NCBI GenBank assembly: GCA_036504735.1
Contig: DASXUQ010000018.1
Location: 85,491-149,490, forward strand
Origin: a bacterium
GTDB lineage: Bacteria; Electryoneota; RPQS01
DNA length: 64,000 nt
Direction: 5' to 3'
Below are positions 26,149 through 33,905 of the stretch, piece after piece. The notes beneath the pieces are model-generated. The model ran no database searches and was not told the origin of the DNA. It was given only the letters and a program-made list of their open reading frames with translations. How positions within the stretch are numbered: the stretch's first letter is position 1; every line of letters begins with the position of its first letter. Position numbers and translations under genes: made by a program.

Positions 26149-27114
26149 TCAATCCTTCACCGGAATCGCAGGCGCGGAAAGCGGTTTGCCAACTTGGCGC
26201 AGCCAGCGGTAGCAAAGTTCATTGGCCACCAGCAGCAGCAGCCACAAGGCAAATCCGCCCCACGGCCAGCCATGACCGCCTAACCTTTCAGCAAAGATAT
26301 TGTCCATGGCAGAGACATAAAACTCCACCTTTGCCCCGTCCACCCAGTCCACTTTCGACACCATGGTCGTATCCAGACCGGGTGATGTAAACAGCAGATC
26401 GTTGTCGAGTGACACGCGAATGGTCGGGCGCGTCGACCAGCTCTTCTCGCGGACCTTCAGGTCTCCAACTTGTACCGAACAATTCAGCCGCTCGGCGAGG
26501 GGATCGATGGGGCCGCCGCCAGGGCTATGTTCGGTAAACTGGCTGACATGAGCCCAAAGTGGCCGCCACAGCTCCACACGCCGGTGCAGGATGCCCCAGC
26601 GCAGCGGCTGCTCCGGCGCGCCGATGATTTCCGCCACGCGCGCTTTTTCATACTTCGGGTCATCCTTGACGACCATCATTCGCCCTTCGGTTGAGCCGCA
26701 GGGGAAACGCGCGCCTTTATGCGTGGTGTCCGCAAGGCGCGTTTCAAAGGCGGCGGCGTCATCAACCAGTGCCGACGGTTTGCGCACCCAAGTTACAGCG
26801 TTGTTCTTCAGAAGAAAAACTCCCGCGTCCTTCCCGGTGCGAACCTGCACGCTGTCCGCCCACACCCCAAGCAGTGCGGCATCGGATGGCGGCGGCATCA
26901 GCGCCAACTCGCGCGGCACGTTATCCGCATAATCGGTGAATACGCGAATCAGCGGATAACGGGCCTGGTCCAGTGTCCAGTTGCGGTATACTTTTCCTTC
27001 CGTGCGTGTGAACCACAACCGCACTCCCGAGCCCACCACATAAAACAGCAGAATCCACTGCGCGATTCGCAAGACGACGCGAACGCGTTTCAGAAGTTTA
27101 GCGGTGTCTTCCAT
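26149..27114 (-). CDS. Two-helix membrane protein of a local paralogous family (321 aa, most divergent)
   Basis: First gene of the series in transcription order. It has an N-terminal helix (IAQWILLFYVVGSGVRLWF), a periplasmic domain with LRWGILHRRVELWRPLWAH and IRVSLDNDLLFTSPGLDTT, and a C-terminal helix (GGFALWLLLLVANELCY). The signature around the LDTT motif ties it to the three other members; the rest is strongly diverged. The next start lies 8 bases after its stop. It follows the PhzF/SucC block on the same strand, with 34 bases between its start and the PhzF stop at 27149. Function unknown. Confidence 0.72.
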   Translation of the reverse strand: MEDTAKLLKRVRVVLRIAQWILLFYVVGSGVRLWFTRTEGKVYRNWTLDQARYPLIRVFTDYADNVPRELALMPPPSDAALLGVWADSVQVRTGKDAGVFLLKNNAVTWVRKPSALVDDAAAFETRLADTTHKGARFPCGSTEGRMMVVKDDPKYEKARVAEIIGAPEQPLRWGILHRRVELWRPLWAHVSQFTEHSPGGGPIDPLAERLNCSVQVGDLKVREKSWSTRPTIRVSLDNDLLFTSPGLDTTMVSKVDWVDGAKVEFYVSAMDNIFAERLGGHGWPWGGFALWLLLLVANELCYRWLRQVGKPLSAPAIPVKD

Positions 27115-27148
27115 GGCGGGCTTTCCCTTGTTAGACTTCGCAGGCGAA

Positions 27149-27943
27149 CTACGCGAGCAGGCTGCCTTTCCACACAGTCACGGCATGGCCGCCGAGCAGC
27201 ACGCGGTCTCCGGCCAAGGTGACGCGCAGCACGCCGCCGCGCGCGGAAAGCTGATGGGCGATGAACTCGGTCTTGTGCAGACGCTGATTCCAGTAGACGG
27301 CGAGGCAGCAGTGCGCCGAGCCGGTGACGGGATCTTCATCAATCCCCGCGCCGGGAGCGAAGAAGCGGGAGACGAAATCCACGCCGCTTTGATTGTCGGA
27401 GGCGGTAACGATGACTCCGCGCACATCAAAGCGCTTAAGTTGGGCGAAATCCGGCGACAGGGCCTTCACCATCTCCGCCGACGAGACACAGACAAGGTAA
27501 TCGTCATCATTCTGTCCCACAAACAGCGGCTCCACGCCGCCCAAGGCTTCGAGCAGGTGCGGCGGAGGTGCGATTTCCTGTGCGGGCTGAGTGGGAAAAT
27601 CGAGCACAATCATGTCACCTTCCCGGCGCGCTTTCAGTTCACCGCTACGGGTAAAGAAGCGGATCGGCTCGCCCGGTTTGACGCGCCCTTCCTGAAAAAG
27701 GATGTGCGCGCTGGCCAGTGTGGCATGTCCGCAGAGGTTGACCTCCACGGCCGGCGTGAACCAGCGCAGATCATACCCTTCCGCCCGCGACACCAAGAAC
27801 GCAGTCTCGGCGTGTTTCATCTCCGCCGCGACATTCTGCATCCACGCCGCGTCTTTGGCTTCGGACAACAGACACACCCCCGCCGGGTTGCCCTTGAACG
27901 GCACCTCGGTGAAGGAGTCTACGGTGAAAAGGGGAAGGGACAT
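27149..27943 (-). CDS. PhzF family isomerase/epimerase
   Basis: 264-residue cytoplasmic protein of the PhzF (diaminopimelate-epimerase fold) family. Hallmarks are TVDSFTEVPFKGNPAGVCLL at the N-terminus, the catalytic-glutamate region HAETAFLV, FTPAVEVNLCGHATLASAH and, in the second half, DEDPVTGSAHCCLAVYW. Members catalyse isomerisation of small metabolites; the phenazine step is only one example, and no phenazine genes are visible here, so the substrate is unknown. It starts 7 bases after the sucC stop, so the two genes are likely co-transcribed. Confidence 0.93.
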   Translation of the reverse strand: MSLPLFTVDSFTEVPFKGNPAGVCLLSEAKDAAWMQNVAAEMKHAETAFLVSRAEGYDLRWFTPAVEVNLCGHATLASAHILFQEGRVKPGEPIRFFTRSGELKARREGDMIVLDFPTQPAQEIAPPPHLLEALGGVEPLFVGQNDDDYLVCVSSAEMVKALSPDFAQLKRFDVRGVIVTASDNQSGVDFVSRFFAPGAGIDEDPVTGSAHCCLAVYWNQRLHKTEFIAHQLSARGGVLRVTLAGDRVLLGGHAVTVWKGSLLA

Positions 27944-27949
27944 AAGAAC

Positions 27950-29140
27950 CTACTTTGCCGTCTTCGCCAGTTCCACGGCTCTCTTCGAAATTTCTTCGAT
28001 GGGGGTTTCGATGCCGTGGAATTCGAGCTGGGAGAATAATTGGGGAGAACTGTTGCGGGCTTCGGCGAAAATCTTCAGGCCCTCTTCCCACTTGTTGCCG
28101 GTCATGCGCACCACCATCGGCTTGGAGAGGCCGTGCTCGCGCAGGAACTGCACTACGCCCTTGGCAAAATCATCGCAGCGGGAAATGCCGCCGAAGCGTG
28201 CACCGAAAATCGCCTTCACCTTGGGGTTCTCATCGAGCAGCACCAGCATCTTGGCAATGCGCTCGGGAGCCGGGCCGCCGCCGCTGTCCATGAAGTTGGC
28301 CGGCTTGCCGCCGAAATGGTGAATGAAATCGTTGCCCACAATGCCAAAGCCTGCGCCGCCGGGGAACATGCCGATGTCACCTTCGAGATCCACGTAGGGG
28401 ATGCCCCACTCCTGCGCCTGCTTTTCGCGTGGCGTCAGTTCGCCGATTTCGTGGCGGGCCACAATCCCCATCTCGGCCAGTTCCGGATGGCGGAACATAG
28501 CATCGTCATCCAAGGCCACACGCGCGTCGGCGGCAATCCACTTGCCTTCGGCGGTGCGCACCAGCGGATTGATCTCCACCACCTTGCCGTCGAGCTTCTT
28601 GAACAGATTGAAGAGCCGCACGGTGATCGCACCGACTTCCTTCAGATCGTTGCCCGAAAGTCCGAGGGCCTTGGCCATTTCGATGCCGTGATAGGTGTAG
28701 ATGGGATCGTCGATCTCGAAGGGAATCTTGACGATCTTTTCGGGCGCAGTGCGGGCGGTTTCTTCGATCTCGACGCCGCCGTCGGCGCAGCCGATGAGCA
28801 CGATCTTGTAGTTGGCGCGATCAATCGTCACGCCGAGGTACATTTCGCGCTCGATCTTCAGCGCGGGCTCGATCAGCAGCCGTTCAACGGGATAGCCCTT
28901 GATGGTCAGGGCCAGAATTTGCGCCGCGAGGGTACGGGCTTCGGCTTCATCTTTGGCGATTTTCACGCCGCCGGCCTTGCCGCGCCCACCGATCAATACC
29001 TGAGCCTTGATCACAACGGGGAAGCCGAGTTCGACAGCCGCCTTGGCGGCATCATCGGCAGTGGTGACTACTTTGCCTGCCGAAACAGGAATCTTGCTTT
29101 TGGCAAAGAAGACTTTGCCTTCATGTTCGTAAAGTCGCAT
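27950..29140 (-). CDS. sucC: Succinyl-CoA synthetase (ADP-forming) beta subunit
   Basis: 396-residue ATP-grasp subunit of succinate-CoA ligase, a TCA-cycle enzyme that makes ATP or GTP from succinyl-CoA. The N-terminus MRLYEHEGKVFFAKSKIPV, the ATP-grasp block VVIKAQVLIGGRGKAGGVK, the metal-site region VVEINPLV and the C-terminal GGKPANFMDSGGGPAPERI and ARFGGISRCDDFAKG are family hallmarks. The length is standard. The alpha subunit gene sucD, usually adjacent, is not in this window, so it must lie elsewhere. A 91-base spacer with CTGAAAT-like repeats precedes the gene. Confidence 0.95.
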   Translation of the reverse strand: MRLYEHEGKVFFAKSKIPVSAGKVVTTADDAAKAAVELGFPVVIKAQVLIGGRGKAGGVKIAKDEAEARTLAAQILALTIKGYPVERLLIEPALKIEREMYLGVTIDRANYKIVLIGCADGGVEIEETARTAPEKIVKIPFEIDDPIYTYHGIEMAKALGLSGNDLKEVGAITVRLFNLFKKLDGKVVEINPLVRTAEGKWIAADARVALDDDAMFRHPELAEMGIVARHEIGELTPREKQAQEWGIPYVDLEGDIGMFPGGAGFGIVGNDFIHHFGGKPANFMDSGGGPAPERIAKMLVLLDENPKVKAIFGARFGGISRCDDFAKGVVQFLREHGLSKPMVVRMTGNKWEEGLKIFAEARNSSPQLFSQLEFHGIETPIEEISKRAVELAKTAK

Positions 29141-29149
29141 AGGAAGAAA

Positions 29150-29183
29150 ATCCTGAAATACTGAAGTGCTGAAAATCTGAAAT
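29150..29183. repeat. Short degenerate CTGAAAT repeat in the sucC leader
   Basis: Four units of CTGAA(A/G)-type sequence stand in a row between the lipoprotein stop and the sucC start. It is similar in style to the low-complexity spacers at 24183 and 62349. Confidence 0.4.
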
Positions 29184-29231
29184 CAAGCGCCAGACCGACA
29201 GGCCCGGGACTCGACGGAATGGTGTAGGGAC

Positions 29232-29804
29232 TTATCGTTTCTGCGTGCTGTCGGATGCTCCGGGCATGGCCCAGCCGGCACTGCTGCGCGCAGGCGAGCG
29301 CAGGGTATCGGCAAGAATCCTGCGGGTGGAATCGAATTTTATGACTGTGCGGTAGCCGATGGCGCTGCCAACGGTGGCGCCGAGAAAGCCGCCGATGGCG
29401 GACGTCGCGCCACTGAGCGCTCCGACCGCGATTTTGCCCAGGGTGTTGTGGGTGTGGATCTGCGAGGAGACGGCGATGCCGCCGCCCAGCCCGGCCACCA
29501 GCCCCACAAACGCGCCGCTGCGCGCGCCGCGCCGGTGGTTGATATTATCGATCCGCGCAATCTCCCACAGGCGGATCCGCTGACGCCGGCCATCCGGCAA
29601 GAGCCACGTGGCGCTGTCGGCGGCAAGAATGAGCTGCTGGGTATCGATAACGGCCCCGCTGCGCAGCCGCACATGATTGGTGGTGCCCATGCATTGCAGG
29701 TTGGCCTCTTCGAAGTCGGAATAATACGAGCCGCGCGTGATGGTAAAGGTCTCGGCACAGCCGGTCACGAGCAAAAGAACACCGAGCAGGCAGACATATT
29801 TCAT
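29232..29804 (-). CDS. Lipoprotein with glycine-zipper segment (190 aa)
   Basis: Predicted lipoprotein: the signal peptide ends in a lipobox (LLLVTGCAE). A region ending in RIRLWEIARIDNINHRRGAR is followed by glycine-rich hydrophobic segments (GAFVGLVAGLGGGIAVSS, then GGFLGATVGSAIGY). The same order is found in the lipoprotein at 20869-21429, which suggests a family of at least two members in this genome. The start overlaps the stop of the thiamine-binding protein gene by 4 bases. Function unknown; glycine zippers often mediate membrane insertion or helix packing. Confidence 0.72.
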   Translation of the reverse strand: MKYVCLLGVLLLVTGCAETFTITRGSYYSDFEEANLQCMGTTNHVRLRSGAVIDTQQLILAADSATWLLPDGRRQRIRLWEIARIDNINHRRGARSGAFVGLVAGLGGGIAVSSQIHTHNTLGKIAVGALSGATSAIGGFLGATVGSAIGYRTVIKFDSTRRILADTLRSPARSSAGWAMPGASDSTQKR

Positions 29805-30103
29805 TTCAACTTCTCTTCTACGGAGCGCACCTTGTCCTCCATCTGGACGGCCTTATCGCGGCGGTCGTCGATCTTGATGACGCTGCCCACGCGTTTACAA
29901 CCCATCGCGAACAGAGCTTCGTGCATCTTCTCGATAATCTCGAAGCAGACGCTAAGTTCGCCCTGCATGGTGGTGAACATCGGATCGAGGCGGTAGGTGA
30001 CGCGCCCGTCTTCGCGGATCACGCGCTCGGCGGCGGCGACATATTGGGAAAGGCTGGTGCCTCCCACATCGGAGGGTGCGATGGAAACGGCGACGATGGC
30101 CAT
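29801..30103 (-). CDS. MTH1187/YqgV family thiamine-binding protein
   Basis: 100-residue small cytoplasmic protein of the MTH1187 (DUF77) family, ferredoxin-like alpha/beta proteins reported to bind thiamine-type ligands. The N-terminus MAIVAVSIAPSDVGGTSLSQ and the block TYRLDPMFTTMQGELSVCFE are characteristic. The start at 30103 follows GAGG with a 6-base gap; a longer reading from 30169 would run into the next gene. It overlaps the downstream lipoprotein start by 4 bases (ATGA). Confidence 0.88.
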   Translation of the reverse strand: MAIVAVSIAPSDVGGTSLSQYVAAAERVIREDGRVTYRLDPMFTTMQGELSVCFEIIEKMHEALFAMGCKRVGSVIKIDDRRDKAVQMEDKVRSVEEKLK

Positions 30104-30111
30104 GGGGAGCC

Positions 30112-30555
30112 TCAGAGACCGAATTGGATGAGATGGTGATTCAAGTGCCGGAAGTTCAGCCGCGACCACTGCTCAGGCGTCAGATCGCCGAAGCCGGGAC
30201 TCCGGCCCCATTGCTGGCCACGCCCTTTGGCAAAGCGGTCCACGTACGCCAGCACCCGTTGCTTGTCGCGTACGAACTCTCCCGGCTTGCTTTCCAGATA
30301 TTCCGGCGCGGTGGGCGACCCCTTGGGCCACGGCATAGGAGAGTCAATCACCATCCATCGGCCCAGCGCCGAATTCAGAAAACCCTTTTTGACGGTGACG
30401 GGCCGCTCGGCAAAGGCCACTTCAAAGGTATCAATCAGGTGCGTCAGCATCGTCGCGGGCACGAACTTGCCCCACTGCGCCTTGTGCTGCGGTGTCAGTT
30501 TTTCGAGGCGCTCGCGAATCTGAGCGCGGACGGTATCGTCAAAAAGGGAATTCAT
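30112..30555 (-). CDS. DUF1569 / DinB-like domain protein
   Basis: 147-residue soluble protein. The layout of an N-terminal helix followed by MLTHLIDTFEVAF and the C-terminal FRHLNHHLIQFGL is that of DUF1569 proteins, which share the DinB-like four-helix bundle with histidines that can bind a metal. Conserved histidines are seen in both helices (MLTHL, HLNHHL). The biochemical role is not established for the family; some relatives are thiol-dependent transferases, a link to the bacillithiol genes at 55-59 kb that remains speculative. It lies 8 bases upstream of the thiamine-binding protein gene. Confidence 0.8.
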   Translation of the reverse strand: MNSLFDDTVRAQIRERLEKLTPQHKAQWGKFVPATMLTHLIDTFEVAFAERPVTVKKGFLNSALGRWMVIDSPMPWPKGSPTAPEYLESKPGEFVRDKQRVLAYVDRFAKGRGQQWGRSPGFGDLTPEQWSRLNFRHLNHHLIQFGL

Positions 30556-30579
30556 AAGCCGGAGTTGAAAAATGGAAGG

Positions 30580-31056
30580 TCAATCGTCTTCATCGAGAAA
30601 CGGCGGCGCAACAAATCCGGAGCGCAATTCGGGATGGCTAATGAGGCCGCCGAGCTGGGCCGTGCGGATAAAGGTGGCGGCGGTCAGAAGCGACAGAATC
30701 ATCACCGTAACCGGCAGCCATTTCGGCGGCTTCTTCTGCCGGTGGGCAAAGGTCAACCCGAACAGTGCGGCCACGCCGAGCGCGCCGACCAGGATGAACG
30801 CCCACACCGCCGCGTCTTCGTGCTCCTCGACCATCCCTTTCACGAATGTGGGGTGCTCGCGGATATCGCTCGCCGCATAGTCACCGGTCAGGTACACCGG
30901 AACAGTGAACACCGCCGCGAGGACCAGCATCCATAATCCCACGATCATATTGTCCCGGTTGTCGCGCAGCTTCGCAAACAACAGAATCAGAATTCCAAAA
31001 ATCACGCCGATCATCGGAACGTGATTGAGCATCAAGTGAATGTGGGGGAGAGACAT
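30580..31056 (-). CDS. Four-helix membrane protein, DUF2231-like
   Basis: 158-residue inner-membrane protein with four hydrophobic segments: VPMIGVIFGILILLFA, MIVGLWMLVLAAVFTVPVYLTG, AAVWAFILVGALGVAALFGLTF and LPVTVMILSLLTAATFI. The start MSLPHIHLMLNHVPMIG with its histidines, and EHPTFVKGMVEEHEDAA between helices 2 and 3, fit the DUF2231-type family, which may bind haem. The start at 31056 is set by this N-terminus; a longer reading would translate repeat DNA. It lies 24 bases upstream of the DUF1569 gene. Confidence 0.78.
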   Translation of the reverse strand: MSLPHIHLMLNHVPMIGVIFGILILLFAKLRDNRDNMIVGLWMLVLAAVFTVPVYLTGDYAASDIREHPTFVKGMVEEHEDAAVWAFILVGALGVAALFGLTFAHRQKKPPKWLPVTVMILSLLTAATFIRTAQLGGLISHPELRSGFVAPPFLDEDD

Positions 31057-31127
31057 GAGGTGGTTTTCTCTTGTAGATTGGGCGGCGGGTGCCATCCAGA
31101 CACTATCAGATAGTGCGCACCCGATGA

Positions 31128-31309
31128 GGTGGCGGTCTCCGTGCCGCGACACGAGAGACTCATGTTCCGACGGTCTCCGTGCACCACAGGAAATCTGTGT
31201 TCCGGGGCAGTTTGCACCGCGACGGATCGTCTTAATTCCCGGCGGCATGGAAGCCGCTGGCTAATCGGCAATCCTCTTTTTTCAGAGTGGCGGGCTGGAA
31301 CCCGCCGCA
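31128..31309. repeat. Long direct repeat flanking RAYT 2, left copy (with REP family 2 palindromes)
   Basis: Two tandem-array units are followed by about 140 bases nearly identical to 32214-32342. Within it are CCGGCGGC-atggaa-GCCGCTGG (31239-31260) and GGCGGG-ctggaa-CCCGCC (31289-31306). The repeat overlaps the last codons of RAYT 2. Confidence 0.85.
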
Positions 31310-31815
31310 CCAGACGTGCCGTCATGTGTGTCAGCCGAACCGTCTAAGGCGATTTTCCAGTAAGGGGTCACGATTCGGAAGGATTCGTTGTAGTATTCCG
31401 CCGCGCTCGACCAAGGATACGTGTGCGGACTCTCGGCAAGACCGACCCTGACCGGGTTATCGTGAACATACACAAGTTTTTGTTGAAGAAACCGATCGTG
31501 CAGCACGATCTCAGACCAGCACCCTTCCTGCCAGAAGGTCCCGATGCCGATTCGGTGCGTCGAATAACTCTTGACCTGTCCCACCCACCGCGAAATCGTC
31601 AGCGGTGATCTCGGATAGACCAACACATGCAAGTGATCCGGCATGACAACATAGGCGATCAAGGGAGCCTGGCCACGCTGGGCATAAAAGGCCATCGTTT
31701 CCACAACGGCAAGAGCAACTGCCGAATTCGTGAACACTGGTTTACGGTGCGCAGTGGACACGGTAACGAAGAACAACCGGTTTGCCTCGAGACGGTCAGC
31801 AGGCACACGGTCCAT
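31282..31815 (-). CDS. REP-associated tyrosine transposase (RAYT 2)
   Basis: 177-residue Y1 transposase, about as similar to RAYT 1 as family members usually are, so an independent lineage. The HUH motif is MPDHLHVLVYP; the helix KSYSTHRIG and the block HDRFLQQKLVYVHDNPVRVGL follow. The start MDRVPADRLEANRLFFVT has the usual RAYT form. The last residues (GSSPPL) are encoded by the flanking REP palindrome at 31289-31306. A palindrome of the same family in inverted orientation lies just before the start (31842-31859). Direct repeats and a tandem array extend further to the right. Confidence 0.9.
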   Translation of the reverse strand: MDRVPADRLEANRLFFVTVSTAHRKPVFTNSAVALAVVETMAFYAQRGQAPLIAYVVMPDHLHVLVYPRSPLTISRWVGQVKSYSTHRIGIGTFWQEGCWSEIVLHDRFLQQKLVYVHDNPVRVGLAESPHTYPWSSAAEYYNESFRIVTPYWKIALDGSADTHDGTSGAAGSSPPL

Positions 31816-31841
31816 GAACAGCTTCCCCTTTCATGTCCGGT

Positions 31842-31859
31842 GGCGGGTTCCATCCCGCC
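31842..31859. repeat. REP family 2 palindrome, inverted copy upstream of RAYT 2
   Basis: GGCGGG-ttccat-CCCGCC. Its reverse complement has the same loop (atggaa) as the palindromes at 31239 and 32272 and the same arms as those at 31289 and 32322. Confidence 0.8.
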
Positions 31860-31885
31860 TTACCAAAATGGCATACCCGATTAGC

Positions 31886-32236
31886 CGGCGGCCTCCGTGC
31901 CGCCGCAGAAGATTCTTGTTCAGGCGGTCTCCGTGCCGCCACGGGACATCTGTTCCAACGGCCTCTGTGCCGACACCAGAGACTCATGTTCCGACGGCCT
32001 CGGTGCACCACGGGGAATCTGTTCCAACGGCCTCCGCGCCGCGACACGAGAGACTCATGTTCCGACGGTCTCTGTGCACCACGGGGAATCTGTTCCAACG
32101 GCCTCTGTGCCGACACCAGAGACTCATGTTCCGACGGTCTCCGTGCACCACAGGAAATCTGTTCCAACGGCCACTGTGCCGACACCAGAGACTCATGTTC
32201 CAACGGCCTCTGTGCACCACGGGAAATCTGTGCTCC
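31886..32236. repeat. Tandem array of about ten 33-38-bp units in alternating A/B order
   Basis: Each unit begins CGGYCTCYGTGCC or CGGCCTCTGTGCA. A-type units end in ACACCAGAGACTCATGTTC, B-type units in CACGGGAAATCTGTTCCAA, and the two types alternate, giving a dimeric period near 70 bases. The units contain a small CGGC/GCCG palindrome. No unique spacers are present. Confidence 0.88.
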
Positions 32237-32342
32237 GGGGCAGTTTGCGCCGCAACGGATCGTCTTAATTCCCGGCGGCATGGAAGCCGCCGGCTAATCG
32301 GCAATCCTCTTTTTTCAGAGTGGCGGGCTGGAACCCGCCGCC
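32214..32342. repeat. Long direct repeat, right copy (with REP family 2 palindromes)
   Basis: Nearly identical to 31171-31309. It contains CCGGCGGC-atggaa-GCCGCCGG (32272-32293) and GGCGGG-ctggaa-CCCGCC (32322-32339), and ends 5 bases from the pgi stop codon. Confidence 0.85.
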
Positions 32343-32346
32343 TCAA

Positions 32347-33705
32347 TCAAATCCCGTCCGCCGCCTCTTCAAATCCTTTCCTACCCATCAAACCATACGT
32401 CAGGACTTTGCCTAATTCCACGCCGGGTTGGTCGAAGGGGTTGATGCGGTAGAGGGAGCCGGCAAGGGCAGTGGTGACTTCGAGCAGCATGAAGAACTCG
32501 CCGACGCTGCGGGCATCGAGGCGCGGGAAGCGGATGGTAAGGGAAGGCCGCTGCTGACGGGCAAGGGCCTCACGCGTGGCGGCGAATTCGGCGGCCATCA
32601 GCTTGTTCATCGACTGCCCGCCCAGATAGTTCAGCGAGGAGACTTCGGGATAGATGGCGGGCAACGGCAGCGCGGTGCGGAACTTCTCCACTTCGAGGAA
32701 CAGGAACACCTTGTCGTGCGGGCCTTCGATGTAAAGCTGCACCTGCGAGTGCTGATCGGTCGTGCCCAGCGCCTTGATTGGCGTCGGTCCCACATTGACT
32801 GTCTTGCCGTCGATATCCTTGGCCTTGCCCAGCGATTCGGCCCAGATCTGGCGGAACCAGTCGGCCAGCAGATAGGCGGAGTTGGCGTAGGACATCATCA
32901 CGTGCATCGGCTTTTTGTGCGCGGTATCGAACAGATAGAGCAGCGCGGCCATCTGCGCGGCGGGATTTTCGGCAAGGTTATCATTCAGGCAGCGGTCAGC
33001 CATTTCCGCCGCGCCATCCAGCATTTGCAACACGTCGAAGCCCAGGCAGAAGGCGGGAAACAGACCAACGGGACTCAGCACGGAGAACCGCCCACCCACC
33101 GCCGTCGGCAGATCCAGCGTCGGCAATCCTTCTTCCTGACAAAGCTTGCGCAGATCACCCGAGCGCGGATCGGTAGTGCAGACCACGTGTTCTTTCCACT
33201 GCGGACCGAGAGCTTTTTTGAGGCGGTCGAAAATCAGCAGCGTGGCCGCGGCGGTTTCGGCGGTGGCGCCGCTTTTGGAGATAATGTTGTACACCGTATC
33301 GCGCGGCTCGCAGAAATCCAGCAGGCTCCAGGCCTGGTCCGGATCCACATTGTCCAGCACAAAGAACCGGCTGCGGCCACCGCGCTCTTCCCATGAGAGC
33401 AGATTGTGCAGCGGGTGGGCCAGCGCATTGAAGATCGCCGCCGGTCCGAGGGCCGAGCCGCCGATTCCGGCCAGCACAAAATTATCGATACCGTGGAAAT
33501 GCTCCGCCGCCTGCTGGCTGGAAAGATACGCGCCCATGTCATAAGGCAGATCGAGAAACTCGAGGGTGCCCATGTCATGGTGGCGGTTCAGATCGGCAAT
33601 CGCCTCGTGCATTCGCGGCGCAAGCTGATCCATCTGCTCCGTCGACACGCCGTGCGCGCCCACTCTGGCGCTGTAGGCATTGGTGGTATTCAGAGATAGG
33701 GACAT
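32347..33705 (-). CDS. pgi: Glucose-6-phosphate isomerase
   Basis: 452-residue glycolytic and gluconeogenic enzyme that interconverts glucose-6-phosphate and fructose-6-phosphate, of the shorter bacterial PGI type. Sugar-phosphate binding motifs are GIGGSALGPAAIFNAL and NIISKSGATAETAAA; VGGRFSVLSPVGLFPAF and the base-catalyst region LGTTDQHSQVQLYIEGP follow. The C-terminus contains GKVLTYGLMG. The stop lies 5 bases from the right-hand repeat, which therefore sits in the 3' region. A triple-hairpin repeat (33770-33890) separates it from the acetate transporter gene upstream. Confidence 0.95.
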   Translation of the reverse strand: MSLSLNTTNAYSARVGAHGVSTEQMDQLAPRMHEAIADLNRHHDMGTLEFLDLPYDMGAYLSSQQAAEHFHGIDNFVLAGIGGSALGPAAIFNALAHPLHNLLSWEERGGRSRFFVLDNVDPDQAWSLLDFCEPRDTVYNIISKSGATAETAAATLLIFDRLKKALGPQWKEHVVCTTDPRSGDLRKLCQEEGLPTLDLPTAVGGRFSVLSPVGLFPAFCLGFDVLQMLDGAAEMADRCLNDNLAENPAAQMAALLYLFDTAHKKPMHVMMSYANSAYLLADWFRQIWAESLGKAKDIDGKTVNVGPTPIKALGTTDQHSQVQLYIEGPHDKVFLFLEVEKFRTALPLPAIYPEVSSLNYLGGQSMNKLMAAEFAATREALARQQRPSLTIRFPRLDARSVGEFFMLLEVTTALAGSLYRINPFDQPGVELGKVLTYGLMGRKGFEEAADGI

Positions 33706-33769
33706 GATTATTTCCGGTTGAAGAAAAGTTTCATGAAGGGTGATGTTGGAAGGTGCTTTGCTTCAAGAA

Positions 33770-33890
33770 CCCCCTTCTGATTCCCCCTTTTTCAAAGGGG
33801 GAAGGGCCATCGGGTCTCCCCCCGTTTACGGGGGGACTAAGGGGGGGGCAGGTCTCCCCCCTTAGAATAAGGGGGGACCAAGGGGGGTCT
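33770..33890. repeat. Triple-hairpin G/C repeat element, copy 2
   Basis: Same three hairpins in the same order as 2881-2999, with small substitutions and one or two indels. It lies between the satP-like stop and the pgi start. Confidence 0.85.
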
Positions 33891-33905
33891 CTTCGCCTGT
33901 TATGC

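Noticed and set aside
31886..32236. CRISPR array
   Set aside because: Units are contiguous and degenerate, there are no unique spacers of constant length, and no cas genes are nearby.
31730..32452. Repeat-containing ORFs (up to 240 codons) across the tandem array
   Set aside because: Several frames on both strands are open because the repeat lacks stops; there is no ribosome site and no non-repetitive domain.
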